Positions 17,005 through 29,270 of a stretch of DNA of 64,000 nt are shown here, piece by piece. This DNA is from Bugula neritina (taxonomy: Eukaryota > Bryozoa > Gymnolaemata > Cheilostomatida > Bugulidae): contig OZ037766.1 in NCBI GenBank assembly GCA_964035545.1, forward strand, positions 20,838,767 to 20,902,766. Reading direction: 5' to 3'. The number at the start of each line of letters is the position of its first letter. Positions within the stretch are counted from its first letter, which is position 1. The translations under genes were made by a program, and so were the position numbers. The notes beneath the pieces were generated by a model that saw nothing but the letters and a program-made list of their open reading frames with translations, ran no database searches and was not told the DNA's origin.

Positions 17005-20000
17005 CTTTACTGATAATTTCTGTGTTAAATTTAGAGCAAAGTTGAAAACTGTAATACCTGAATTTGTGTAACTGAAATAAAAGTCTGGTGTATGATGATA
17101 GAAGATTAAGCTTGGTTTTTGGTGGGAGGCTAAGTTGTGCAAGGATGGTTTGCTAGTAAAACCAAATTTTAAGAAAAGTTAAGCCAAGTTTAGCCATAAA
17201 TAAGGTTGATGACAAGGTTTACAGTGTAAAATTTTCTCTAAGTTGGACAATCTTGCATTTCCTCATTATAGGAAACCTCCCTTCTAAGAAGTCAACATGA
17301 GCAAAATGTCCTAGAGTTGGAGTCCAACATAAAAGCTTTGAAATCAAAAGTAAGGATTTTCCTTATTTAATATAAACTTTTTTTTAGTAGCATGTCTTGA
17401 TTTAGTGTAACATATAGACAAGTAACGTCTCGGTAAACTCTGCTGCATTGAAACCATAAGGATAAAAAACTGGAAATAACATAAATATAACTAAATATTA
17501 TTATTGATTTTAAAACACTTTTGTTTAGTTGAACATTAACATGTTTTTCCAAACTAATTATAATACAACAAGCGGAACACGGTTAGAAGTCAGATATATA
17601 TGAAATATGACTTGTGTCTCTCGTAGGTGAGTGAAACAAATTTAAGAAATCTGGAGCAAGCGCAGCAGGATGTGCAGAGACTGACGGAGGAGTCACATGT
17701 CCTCAATCAGAGAGTGTCTGCTCTTCAGACGGAGCTCACTGCGTCAACCAATCAAATAGCAAAGAAAGATACAACACTAGCCAATCAACATCAGCAGATC
17801 AATGACCTTCAAACTCAATTAGATAATACTCAAGTGCAGCTGAAAGAGAGAAGTCAGGTACTGAATCCATCCTGTTTATCAATTTAGTCCATAATCAATA
17901 TTCAATACGCCCAATCGTTCTAATTCCATATGTGATCATTTTGTTTCTACTAACATGCTTCACATAAATTATAGTGTTTGACATTGTATGTTTTTGTTCA
18001 TATTTTAAAATATTATCTTTCTTTAAAGCTATTCATCAATGAAAATATTTCTGTATTTTGTATTAGCATTTATATTTTTTTGTATTAATTAAAATTGTAT
18101 TTGGTGACAAGTTGGATTTGTCCCATGAAAGTGTCAGTAAATATTACAAGGAGACTTGTATGGTTTGATGTACATATTGAACATATCCGAGAATTGAGTG
18201 GAATGTTAGTAGTCTAGGTATACTGGGGTTCTAAGTAATAAGAAATATTCCGGATGGTATTAACTAAATGTATTCTATGGTCTCGTGCAGGCGGCAGAGA
18301 AGAGGAAAAAGCTCCTTGATGAACTTGCCATCAAGTCACAGGAAGATAGCGACGGCTACAAGACTAAGCTGAACCAACTTGATGCCTCATACAAACAAGA
18401 GTTAGATAATCTCAAGTCCAAACATAAATCCGAATATACTGAACTGTCATGTCTTCTTGATAGTGAAAAGGTCGGTTCGACTTTGTTAGCATTTAAAAGT
18501 TTGTAATTTATTCTGAATTTTATCGTGTTGAATACTGTTGGACAGAAGTGATGTAATAGAACATTAACATTTAATTGGCATGAATATTCTACTGTAACCT
18601 TCATAACTGTGTAACTGCAGCCTTTATTTTAAGTTTTAAACTTGGCTTTATAAAGTTTAGAGGTTTGGCTTTTCTACCTTCCTGGGTTTTGCAGTGGAAA
18701 GTTTATGTGAACAGATTTCTTAAAGACGTTCAGTCTTGGTGCCTGTACTTGGCTATGTCTGTCTGAATTCACTGTTGACTTTAGTTCTGATGTGATTCTA
18801 GATTAAAGTATCACAATTAGAGAAGTTGAAGCCTGAACTGGACTCCATGACTGAACGTTTCAAGTCGTTGGAAGAAACAAAGAACTGGCTTCAGAGAACT
18901 CTTCAAGATACTGAGGTATTGTGTAGATCTCAATGTTGACACCCTAAGCTTTACTGTTTTATGTTTTATAATCTTCAAGGTCTTGTTTTTTGTTATCTTA
19001 ATGCATTAAGGTTTTAGTAAACCAAAATGGAACAACAGCTCGCATTTACAAGGATTATTTGATTCATGCAATATGCTTCTACATAAAAATTGCGTTAAAC
19101 ATTGAAAGAACTATTTAGCTCTCATGAGACCTTTATTAATGTTTTCAGTCTGTGAGCTTTTTGAGTGCAGGTTTTAAAATATGAATTTTAGCTTTAAATA
19201 TATTATGGTAGTAAATTAACCTTTCTTCTACTTTCGTCGAAGGATAAAATCTCTCACTGAACTAACGAATCAATCTTAACTTGAGATTATTGTTATTAGA
19301 CAGAACTAGAGAAAACCTCCGAGAGCCTCAAAGCTGAGTTGGAAGAGACTAAAACTGCTCACTCTCAGTCTCTCAGTGATATAGAAGCTAGCCATACTCA
19401 ATCACTTCAGGTAGCTACTTGCTTTCTGTTGCACATGCTTTAAATTCATTATTTTTTATTTTATGTATAATTTCTATAGTATTGTATATTGTCACATATT
19501 CATTATTCTAGTTGATGTCACTATTAACTTGTTTGTAGAATAGCTAATCTTTTTGGCAATCTTACCTTTGGCTGCATGCATAGCAAAGCCATCGGAAATT
19601 CTGTGTTCAACTTCTTTTCGATGTTAAATAATATAGTAAACATAGAATTTATAAACATGCTGTGACGCAATGTGGTTTTAATTACTATAAAACATGTTTT
19701 CATTGTATTATATTTGTATTAATGTCTGTAATGTCACTTTCATTCTAAATTAAATTGCGGTTTTATGTGGTTCGGAAAAAATTGGAATACAACTAATTGT
19801 TGTTTTAAATTTTATAAATTTTTTTTGGTGCTAACTATTTTAAATTTTCACAATATTTTTGGGGTATTGCAGGCGCTAGAAGAACAGCTGTCTCAAAAAA
19901 TAGAAGAGATAGCAAAAGTTAGCTCCGAAAAAGAAGCTCTAAATCAAAAAGTAGCAGACAATGTACAAGATATGAAACTACACGAAAAGAAAGGCGCATC

Positions 20001-23000
20001 TTTGGTAAAGTCTTTTATTTCATGTGAATTACAAAGACTTAGTTGATATGTGTGCTGCTTCTTAACTTTTCTCAAAGAGAGTATATCGTAAAATTATCCA
20101 TAATACACATGCGATACAATCTTGTAGTCAAATGGGAACTAATGGTGCATATTTATGCTGTTTGCACATATTCTGTTTTCATTTTTTCGTGATTTATGCC
20201 ACATCATCTATTCACACAGTCAATTCAGCTGTAGACATACTTGCAGATGAGAGATCTCAAGCGTCAATTAGCTCAGGAGCGGAAAAGAGGTGACAGGCTG
20301 GAGCAGAGAATTCAGGAGCTCTCCTCGTCAGAATCTAAAGTTCGCCAACCTTCTGGTACTTTATTATAAAATCTTTTTGCTATAAAATATATTTTTGCTA
20401 AAAATAAGTTGTTATATTCATAAAGATTTTATTAAATTTTGTGTGCAAGTATTAGATGAGGCTGAGGCACATGTTTTGGCTGATACTTTTTATAAACTTT
20501 CACCTGCTTTCTGAGTTATTGTTGCCGCTCACCTTTGCTTGAGTCTGTTCCACCATCGGTTGTTGGACATAGTCCTTTGAGCCGAACCCTTACTCACGTA
20601 GCGCAGCATATAAGGGCTCATTCTATGGCTAAATTCTTAGAAGTAATTATTACTACATATACAATTTTGTTGATCTATGTTGCTTTACCCGAATGCTCAA
20701 AAGACTATGTAATTATTTCAGCTACAAAGGCTGGTTGTTAAATAATGAGACTTTATTCATAACCTAGTTGTAGGAGATAACTGTGTATTTTAATTAAATA
20801 TGTAAATATATGATGTCCGAGTGAGAAAACTTTAGATGTTTTTTAAATTTAAGATAGCCACCAAGCTATGGCTTGGAGCAGAGATCAGTAACGACATTTT
20901 TAGCTGTTAATTCAGCACTTTGTATTGAATGAAAATTCTTGTCTGCATGCCGAAAATGAATCTCTATAAATCGGTAAAAGCTTTTAAATATGACCGGTCA
21001 AAGCGTAAAAGATGTTGCAACATGTTTTAGTTCAAGTAGTCATAAATACAATCCATTACCTAGATGAGTTGCTGTAGATGACATTGCAAGCAGCTCAAAC
21101 TTGTTTTATAGTACAGTACAAAACATGTGTGCAACATTTTATTTATTTTTTTGTGAAAATCACATATTGCCGGGTGTAGATTATCACAAAGCATTGTGTC
21201 TGCTAAAGTAAAAAATAACAAGAAGGAAGAGGATATTTTTTCTCAAAAAATAGTTATTACTGTTGAAAACTTACCTGCAGTTGAGATTTAGTGCCTTCAG
21301 GTTTTACCTATTCTATTCATTCAAGATGTATTGGAGAAGCAAATGTGTTGAAATGACAATGGAGCTGCACCAGAATGGCTCTAGTCATGGCCAACATAGT
21401 TTAACGCTGCTAGAATAGTTTAATGATGCTAGAGTTTGAACGCCTGTGAACGGAAGTGACATAAGTTTTCAAAAAAATATGTGGAAAAATAAACAAATTC
21501 AAGTGTGTAACTGATTTTTACTAAAGCTATGGGTGAAGTCTCATTGCTTGTATTTAAAAATGATTAGTTTATAGTTACTGCGTGTCTGTTATCAAGGGTT
21601 GCACATTTTACAGTCGAGCCATTCTTCCTTCCGATTGATGCCGAGAGGTCATCTATCCGAGCCGATGATGCTAGCTCAGTGTCGTCTTGGAGTGGAACAA
21701 ATACCTTCAGTAATTTGGGAAACTCAAGTTTCACTCGAGACACCAGTGGAACTTCACTTAGAGAGTCAAGTATTTCATCACATCCTGAGGTAATGGAAAA
21801 CGATGTTTTAGTGGCACTGCATTTGGAATTTCTTGAAAACATGACAGTTTTTTGTTTTATTTAGTCAAATTATACTATCGCATTACATTAGATTTCCATT
21901 GATGAGATATAAGTTGTATATGTTCACAGGTTACAGCCTCTCAAAGTGAACACGATCTGTCAAGTCTACTTATCCTTGTTGAGAGTTTGCAGAAAGAAAA
22001 GTCTATGTTATCAGAACGGGTGAGAATATGTTGTGGGGAGTGAATGGGAATATATATGTTTTTAGCATAGGTGATTAGCTGAAAGTATAGTATGTGTTAC
22101 TGTTGAAATATTTTAGTTTGAGTCATGGTTAACATTGCGAGAAATTTTTCATTCAACTCAAATAAAAATTTGGAGCAAATTTCATGTAAAGCCAAAAACT
22201 ATAGCAGATAAAATGATGTCGTTTGGTGATCAAGGTACTTGAGATAATTTTTACAGAGATCAATTCAAGACTAGCACATTGATAGGTCTCAGTCTTACAA
22301 TTCTTGTGCATTGTGAATATTTGAAAAGGATGGTATGTAGTTTGAGGATGTATTGAGTGTTATCATTCACCTGGTTTTGAAAGTACTGATACAAATTATA
22401 AGCTGGCATTGAGTTATTGAGTTTAACTCAAACAGTTGTTGCCTAGGCAGTTGTTTTACTACCTTCATACCTTATCAAGTTACTAGGAAATTACCACCAA
22501 CTTTAATTAAACTCAAAATTATTAGTTAGGGAAAAATATTCCATGTGTTGATAACACTGTGTATTTCATATCATATCTACTGTGTTGCCTCCACTTACTG
22601 TTTCTGTAGGTGAGCATGTTAGAGCAGGGCAACTCTGCCATGGCTGAAGACTTACTCAAGAAGCAATCTATCATAGAGCATTATTCCATGGAAGGGAAAG
22701 GTGTGTACTACTAACTACTAATGTTGAACGGTATCAAGATGAACATTCTGAAGGGTTTAATCATAATAGACAATATTGATATAAAATATGGATTTTTTAA
22801 AGATGTTTTAGTTTATATGGTGCAGGTGTTGTATTTTCAGTAGTTATAAGTTTTAAACTTGCAATGCAATAGCAGATAGTGGAAAGCCAGAAACAGCATT
22901 ATGAAAGCACATTGTTGAAACAACTTCACAAAATAATATGAAATTTGCTTTACTTGATTTTGCTTTGTTTTTGTTATATTTAGTTTAAAGTGAAGGAAGG

Positions 23001-25610
23001 AAAAACACATACTATAATAGAAATAGAAAAGTATTTTTAACGAGGGTTCATGCAGCTCTTGTAGCCCTTCACATGTTAATTTGTAACTCTACTAAAGATT
23101 GTTGCAACCACCTGCAGCAAGTGTCACTCAATTTAAGATTCGGCTGCTCTACATTTTATTGTTTCATTACTTCATTTGGTCATTGGTTTCAGTTTTTTAT
23201 GTTTTTAATTAGAATATGTCAACTCTCCGAAGAGAACAGAAAAGATGACACTGAAAAGAGTTGTGGATTTTGTTAAAGACAAGGGAGATGAATCAATGAA
23301 TGAAAAATATAGAAAATGTCAAAGAATGTTGGAAGAAACGCTCACAAAAAATATATGCCTACAAAATGTACGTAAATCTGTAATATTTATGTTGTTCTTC
23401 CAGTAAACACACTGTAGCTGACGTCTGGTGACTATAGTAAATCGGAACTAACGATACACCTCACTCTCAGCTTGGAAATATTGTGGCCATCAATAAAATA
23501 TGTCTACAAACCCAAAAGTTTTAAGATGTATACAAAGACGTGGCAGATGCAGTCACAAAATGTTATAATACTTTGAAAAACAGTAATTTCTTGCTCAATA
23601 TAATTAATATACTTGAGTTCCTCATCTGTATGTTTGTGAAACACTTCAGGTCTTGGGTGTTAGTAGAATTTGAGACTGTGACTACACATGTGACTAATTA
23701 TATGGCCAACCATTTGACTACACATGTGACAAACCATGGTTAGTCACATGTGTAGTAACATGTGACTGATCATTCGACTACAGATATGACAAAACATGTG
23801 ACTACACATGTGACTAAACATGTGACTGTGTGACTACTGCAGCTATTCTATTAATTTAATCTTTTTGGAATGGGCCAATATTTAGAATGTGCTCCTTAAC
23901 TGATTATTTTAAAGCAGTAGACTTCAGAAATCTAAATTACTAGACTAGGCTAATATTTTAATAGACCTCTAAACCTCTGCATGCCGATCTTTAAGGATCT
24001 CCAATTTCATTATTCTAGAAAATGAATGCACACATATTCCGTTGTTATTCTCTCTATAGTAGGTGCCAGGTCAACATTTTTTTCTTTCTTTTCTTTCATG
24101 GCTGAGGACAATTGATTAAGTCTCCATAAATTCAAATCATGACACGATAAAGTATGTTGTTTGCATTTGTTTGTTATTTTTGTTGCCAGTTAGTTTTATA
24201 AACCTGAATGCGAACTAACAATAATTAAAATAACACACTTTTGTATAGTAGTATTATGTGAACTTTTTTTCTAAACCTCTCACCCTTTTGCCTAACCTAC
24301 TGTGAAACTCAGTGAGTATGAATTTTTAAAATATCTTCTTTTATAAACCTCCCTACATCTAAATTGTCTGGCATAGTTCTCTTTGGAAAGCACAACTTAA
24401 CTATTTGCCAGACTATGTATCTGTTTCTGTCATAAATTGATACATTTATCCCCATCAAAGTTAATTTGGCAGTAAGATGTATATTTATATAAATTATTTA
24501 GTTGCTGCTTTTTTAAAAGAGTATTATTTTTAGCTCAGCTGTGCAGTACTGCTGAATTTCAGGTTACTGTAGTTAGTATGTACTCATCACAGTAAAGAGG
24601 GCATCAACGAGTGCATCAACTTTCTCAACTAGCTGTACCTCTTGAGCCACTCAATGAAACATCTCTCTCTTGTAATTTTGTCTGAACCCTTGCGAAGCAG
24701 TGGTCTAGTTTTATATGTAAGATTCCGGCTCACTGGCTGTGTAGCATCTGGCATATTTTAAGTAATGAAAATATGTTACATAGAATATTATTTTAGGCCT
24801 CTTAAAAATCTATTTATAATTCCATTCAGGCACGGCACAATACCGAGGGGTTATATTATCAAATATACACCACATGAGTGGGGAATGTATTGTGCACTCA
24901 GCCGTCTTATCTAAATAAAATAGTGTGAAATGGAAACAATACCACTGCAGCAATTTTAAACAAGTCAAGTTTTTTTTATATTTTTATGGTCCCTAAGCAA
25001 TTACTTGGACACAATACATTGCAGCATGTTCTTGTAAGTTACTTAATTCATCTGCAACAATGTTTTGTTTCATAATTCATGTAGAATCTTTTGTATTAAA
25101 AACACACTTGGAGGTAGGATTTTTATTCACTAGCAAAATATATAGAACTCATGAGTTAAATGCATACAAAATCCTTTGATCAGAAACCCATTTGTTCAAA
25201 CTTTGTAATGTTTCTAGCATATAAATATAAAACCTCACTAAGCACAGCGCAACGATATGTAAGCTCCATATTCCGGCCTCTGCTGACCAATCGGTGATGG
25301 TAAAGTTTTGCCATTAACAGTACTATAATGTAAATATTTGGCATGAATCATGAATTTGTATTATTAGTAATGAGCATATTTTAAATCTTGGTGTATTGGA
25401 TTTGATAGTATTTGATAGTTTTAGCTAGGGTGGCTGTAGCATATGTTTTAGTTTGATTCTAGAAAAAAGGCACATAAAATATTCATTTTCTTGAAAACCA
25501 CCAATCAACTGTGTTCAGCTAATTTACTTTTCAGTTTGTTTTGTTTCTAGGATTTAGAGCAGTTGACCAAACAACTGTCACATGTCAAAGTTGAAAGCAG
25601 CAACAGTTAG
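5952..25610 (+). CDS. GRIPAP1: GRIP1-associated protein 1 (GRASP-1) orthologue, 20 exons, ~811 aa
   Basis: Coiled-coil Rab4 effector. In vertebrates it coordinates Rab4/Rab11 recycling endosomes and AMPA-receptor recycling. Exons: 5952-5999, 8677-8805, 9633-9767, 10341-10451, 10943-11073, 11274-11347, 11589-11716, 16540-16692, 17272-17349, 17627-17857, 18291-18470, 18802-18915, 19300-19410, 19873-20004, 20247-20355, 21614-21789, 21930-22019, 22610-22700, 23213-23367, 25551-25610. All junctions and phases agree. The N-terminus ([10 protein letters not shown], then [11 protein letters not shown]) and the following [10 protein letters not shown]...SQEEDFR segment match the vertebrate GRASP-1 start. 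The C-terminal [16 protein letters not shown] and [16 protein letters not shown] match its conserved tail. Between them is heptad-rich coiled coil plus a Ser/Thr-rich linker (exon 16). Length is close to the human protein (841 aa, from memory). Intron 7 contains a 4.3-kb transposon; intron 3 contains a SINE ending about 40 bp before exon 4. Confidence 0.95.
6005..6470. repeat. Degenerate hexanucleotide-like tract in GRIPAP1 intron 1
   Basis: Starts a few bases after exon 1. It is built of variants of TTACTCTTAG, GTTACTGTTAGTGTTATTCTTAGTGATAGTCTTACAG (listed here as separate overlapping motifs CTTAGT, GTTACT, GTTAGT). The 110-aa hydrophobic open frame at 6154-6486 is a consequence of this low-complexity composition, not a gene. 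Similar tracts occur in intron 1 of WDR91 and of CNOT3. Confidence 0.7.
8818..9055. repeat. AT-rich palindromic repeat (TATATGTAATATAAT units)
   Basis: Repeated direct and inverted copies of TATATGTAATATAATATTA-like units in GRIPAP1 intron 2, immediately after exon 2. The strand alternation (ATATTACATATAAT versus ATTATATGTAATAT) makes long imperfect hairpins. Confidence 0.85.
10084..10300 (+). mobile_element. tRNA-derived SINE, copy 1
   Basis: Begins GAGCAGTCATGG, has an A-box-like stretch (TGGGCTCGTAG), and a good B box (GCGTTCGAATCCC) about 50 nt on, as in a tRNA promoter. It then carries the body motif GTTGGTGATGTCAGAAAGGG. A second, diverged copy with the same order of parts is at 49439. 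It sits in GRIPAP1 intron 3, ending about 40 bp before the exon 4 acceptor. The 3' boundary is approximate. Confidence 0.72.
11919..12998 (+). repeat. Left arm of the palindromic transposon
   Basis: Inverse complement of the right arm (15003-16249 minus the MITE). It contains a subterminal inverted pair, AGTGTACCAGGTCA at 11952-11965 and TGACCTGGTACACT at 12163-12176. Its inner end includes the last ~20 codons and stop of the transposase. The inner boundary is approximate because similarity fades rather than stops. Confidence 0.82.
12936..15034 (-). CDS. PIF/Harbinger-type DDE transposase (DDE_Tnp_4 superfamily), 5'-truncated
   Basis: Two exons on the minus strand, 14568-15034 and 12936-13692, join in phase (AG|A) across a GT-AG intron. 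They give about 407 aa with no internal stop. The downstream exon has the catalytic signature of the THAP-associated DDE_Tnp_4 class: IIDCTEIF (first Asp), VVMADRGF (second Asp), [13 protein letters not shown] (Glu). All three acidic residues are present. It also has the flanking IPPGKRG and NLQPLL stretches usual for the class. The upstream exon is Ser/Lys-rich and ends [17 protein letters not shown], the typical lead-in to the domain. The frame is closed by an in-frame TAG just above 15034, exactly where the right arm begins. No initiator ATG or zinc-coordinating THAP module is visible, so the N-terminus appears lost to the inverted duplication, or lies in an exon I cannot see. Confidence 0.8.
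15003..16249 (-). repeat. Right arm of the palindromic transposon
   Basis: Inverted copy of the left arm. Its innermost ~55 bp (15003-15060) is an antisense copy of the transposase 3' end and is visibly more diverged from the left arm than the rest. It carries the nested MITE at 15538-15700. Confidence 0.82.
15538..15700. mobile_element. 163-bp MITE nested in the transposon right arm
   Basis: Terminal inverted repeats CACTGCGTTTCCAT / ATGGAAACGCAGTG extend imperfectly for about 34 bp through a CGCATTATGCGAATG segment at each end. ATT at 15535-15537 and at 15701-15703 is the apparent 3-bp target duplication. The matching place in the left arm (near 12463-12475) reads straight through with a single ATT, so it serves as an internal empty site. 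It has no coding capacity. A larger relative lies at 54399-55027. Confidence 0.9.
16969..17003. repeat. (AT)n microsatellite
   Basis: About 17 TA dinucleotides in GRIPAP1 intron 8. Confidence 0.93.
23675..23835. repeat. Minisatellite rich in CACATGTG palindromes
   Basis: Irregular tandem copies of a unit like GACTACACATGTGACTAA, some inverted (TTAGTCACATGTGTAG near 23740). At least eight CATGTG/CACATG cores occur in about 160 bp of GRIPAP1 intron 19. CACATGTG is a palindromic E-box. Confidence 0.85.
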
Positions 25611-25947
25611 CGAAGTCAGCTGTAAGTTTGTAGAAAGAAGTAACAAACTGAAAGATATTTGCCACCACCAGCGTGAGCTAACTATCTCCAACGCAGACTG
25701 TCTGACTACTAATTGCTACTAGATCCTTTCTAAAAGCACTTCAACTATTCTACTGCATTATTGTACAAGATAGTCTGAGATTCTATATTCCAGTTCTTTT
25801 ACCTACACATCTAGGAGTTGTCATTCCTCTTGTTTATAATATAAATTAATGTGGATTTTATAATTTCAGCTTTTTTGAAATGTTGAAAATTTATTATATA
25901 TCTTTTTAAGAAGGTGCTATTTTTCAAATGCTTCTTCAACATTATGA

Positions 25948-25953
25948 AATAAA
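25948..25953 (+). terminator. Candidate GRIPAP1 polyadenylation signal
   Basis: AATAAA about 340 nt after the GRIPAP1 stop codon, followed within 8 nt by CAATAAA. It is the first canonical hexamer noticed downstream; use is not shown. Confidence 0.5.
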
Positions 25954-28251
25954 ACAATAAATTATTGCTTCACACTTCCATGTAATTAAAAACATTGTAT
26001 TTTGCATTTCAACAGTGACAGTTTGCAGGTTGAGGTAGAGTTATATAAAACTAGCTACAAAGCTTTGTTCTACTTGCAATGTAAATGAATTGAGACTGCT
26101 AGACTAAGAATTAAATAACCAATAATATTTCTTTGTGCATTTATTATGAAAGCTCTCCTAAGATTTGATATTGCTTTGTTCTTGCTTATAAATCTTGTGT
26201 TATTCAATGTAAAACTTCATGAGTATTACAACTACACTGCAGTTATTGGCAATGATAGAGCTTGCATGTCGCACCACTAGGGAATAGAGTGTGCTTCCTA
26301 TAGTTCATGGTAGCTAAAGTATATGCGATTGCAGCTCTAATCATCACAACCCCCACTATACAGCAGCACAATCGCTCCACGTAAGTACAATCTTATAGAA
26401 TTAGAATATTTAATTCTCTTAAGCAGCTGTGTTATTGGAATCTAAATCAGCATTTGAAAATATCCCTGTTACAAGGAGTTATGCTCCTACCCTTGAGCTG
26501 TGTGGCTACAGTCTAGTTCATTAGTTATGCATGTGAGAATTAATTCTAGAAAATAGTTTATAGGAAGTAATGCTTTCTCATCAGGAGTTCAGCATTAAGT
26601 GCTGCACTAAAGTTGTTGCAGCTGAAGATGTTTTATTGACATTCATATATATATTTAAAACAGATCAACAGTGCTAACAACTATACAAGTCTAAAAGCCG
26701 TATTAATAGAACAATCGCTTAATATTGATTACACATATAACATTATCTACACTTTAGTGTATCGTGAATAACCTGCTTACTGTACACTCAGTTAGCTTAA
26801 TAAGTCATCTCACACTGGCCAGTTGGTAATTTGCACTGGCTTCTCTAATATATAGCAGCTAGCATTGATCCGTGTAAGTAGAAATATTAAGAGCCAATCG
26901 CTGAACTGTCAATTTCACACCAAACTGAAAGCTAAGACTATCCTGGCAGACAGCACTTGGAATACAGGCATCAGCCAATCAACTTCATGGCTTCATCTAC
27001 TCAACTAGATCTGCTTGATTCCTCCAATACATATTATTGTCAGGTTCATTAATACTATTTTCATCAAAGCTGGATTGCTATTACTGCTGCTATGATTTCA
27101 TCATTATTTAATATTACATATCAGTTAGTATTGGGAGTTTTTGTGTTTATATATTCTAGCATGAGATATTATTAATATCAAAAGATCAATGAGCATTTAT
27201 TAAGTCTCTTATTTGGTCTGATATACAAACTACAGTTGCAGCTGCTCTATTTTTTAGCTTTCATTCCCTCGCAGTGCTTAGTCGAGGCTGGTGAATAACA
27301 ACTAAATGATATTGTAAATACGTAAAGCAGGAGCAAATACCTCGTGACTCATCCCAACACTACACCGTTACTGCCATCTAAAGTGAAGGATAGAAGCTTT
27401 TAGGCTGGCACTAGTGTAAGTACAGCAATCTAACTTCAGAGTCTCACACATTTACTTTACTCTAGCTCACAATACCTAATATTTTACTCATTGTCACTAA
27501 AAGCAATGAACGTGTTACGTGGTTGATTGTAATTTACTGCTTTTTGATGAAAAAGTTGTGCTGATTGTTTGGTTCAGACAGTTTGATTTCGTTGATTGGT
27601 GAGCAAATGAATAATGATATTTTAGTCTTGCCAAATAAGACGCACACAATCACCATAACTGTACTCCAGCATAGAATTTCAATCTCTAAATTATGTCTAA
27701 GAATTGTGGCTTGAAGCTTAGGTTGAACATCTCCAGAGAACATGACTTCTTTTGCAAGATTTTCATGAACCATTATAATACTTGTTCAAATATCTCCAAT
27801 CCTGCACCATTCTAAAAGTTCACAGTGCTCAAATTAGACTAGTCTTTGTCCACAAGTCTACCTGCAACTTTGTAAGAGTAAATGGGTACAATAAGTTTTG
27901 CTGTTTGCTTAGTGGTGACACATTTAAATTTACCCACCCTTGTAACCCCATCCTGAACGCTCTATTTAACCAATACAACGTAGTAATGAGAAGCCTTGGA
28001 ATAGCTTACAATCACACTGACAAAACTTTGTAGCTAGACTAGTAAAGTTCGAGTCAGCCTGTTATTTAGCTTGAATGGATTTTATGAGCAATTTGCAAAA
28101 AGAGTTCAAGTCACAAGTCTGAGACAAGCTGAGGAACTGTGAATTATAACTTACTATTTTATGTACTTCTGTATTAGAGTTGTTTGCTAAGATCTTGCAG
28201 ATTCTTAGTACTTATAACTTAACACTTGCTGTTACTAATCAGCTGTGAGTC

Positions 28252-28431
<180 letters not shown>

Positions 28432-29191
28432 AATTACAATGCTCCTTCCGTATTTCACTAAGCTTCGGGTTCGAAACCTCTATTCCTGTCATAGTAGAAT
28501 ACCAGATTTAACTTATGCATCGCTAAATTTGCCCATTTTGTCCCTATACACACATGCATAAACCACAAAAAGGGCACTGTAAATTTATACTTTAACAGTT
28601 CTATTCAGGAAAAACTTAGTTGGTATTGAGGGCTTTTCCTCCAACCTGGCAACCAGCCCAGCCAATAACAACACAGCATCTGCAGTCTCTAACTTTTTGG
28701 CTGTTGTAACTAGTCTTTTATTTGGTTATGGTTGTTTATTGATCTCTATCTACTATAACTTTTTCACCAAATCATTATTAATTAATATTAAGTTGGCAGT
28801 TTACAAAGTCATATACAAACGTATTAAGAATGTGCAGTAATTCTATAGCAGGGGTAGAAGAAAGACCTAATATTTTCAACTTCTTAAAAGCAAAAACAAA
28901 AAAATATCAGAAATTAAAGATTGAGCTTTTTATTGTATACTTGAACTTTAAGCAAAATTATTGCAAGTTTTAATTTATGGTAACATTAAAAATTACAAAT
29001 TACTACTTGTGTATATATAAAAGTGGTAAAGAATTTATAGTATTTGGTTTTTCAGTAAAATATAGTTTTTTGAAACAACTAATTTGATTTTTTAACTAAT
29101 TGGCTTGTAGATTTGGAGTAACAGTTTATTTGATATTAATGCCAAGGTATGCTATCTTTGGGGGTAGCTTCTTAAAGACATTCGATCAAAT

Positions 29192-29270
29192 GGCTTACCT
29201 GTAACATCATATGGCTCACCTGTAGCACCATAGGGCTCACCTGTAACACCATAGGGCTCACCTGTAATTA
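29192..29270. repeat. 21-bp tandem repeat, ~3.75 copies
   Basis: Unit GGCTCACCTGTAACACCATAG; the first copy is slightly diverged and the last is cut at GGCTCACCTGTAAT. The unit is a multiple of three but no gene frame passes through it. Confidence 0.88.

Noticed and set aside
27534-27773. 79-aa minus-strand frame in the GRIPAP1-Kv4 intergenic region
   Set aside because: No splice-linked neighbours, no recognisable domain, single isolated frame in AT-rich DNA.
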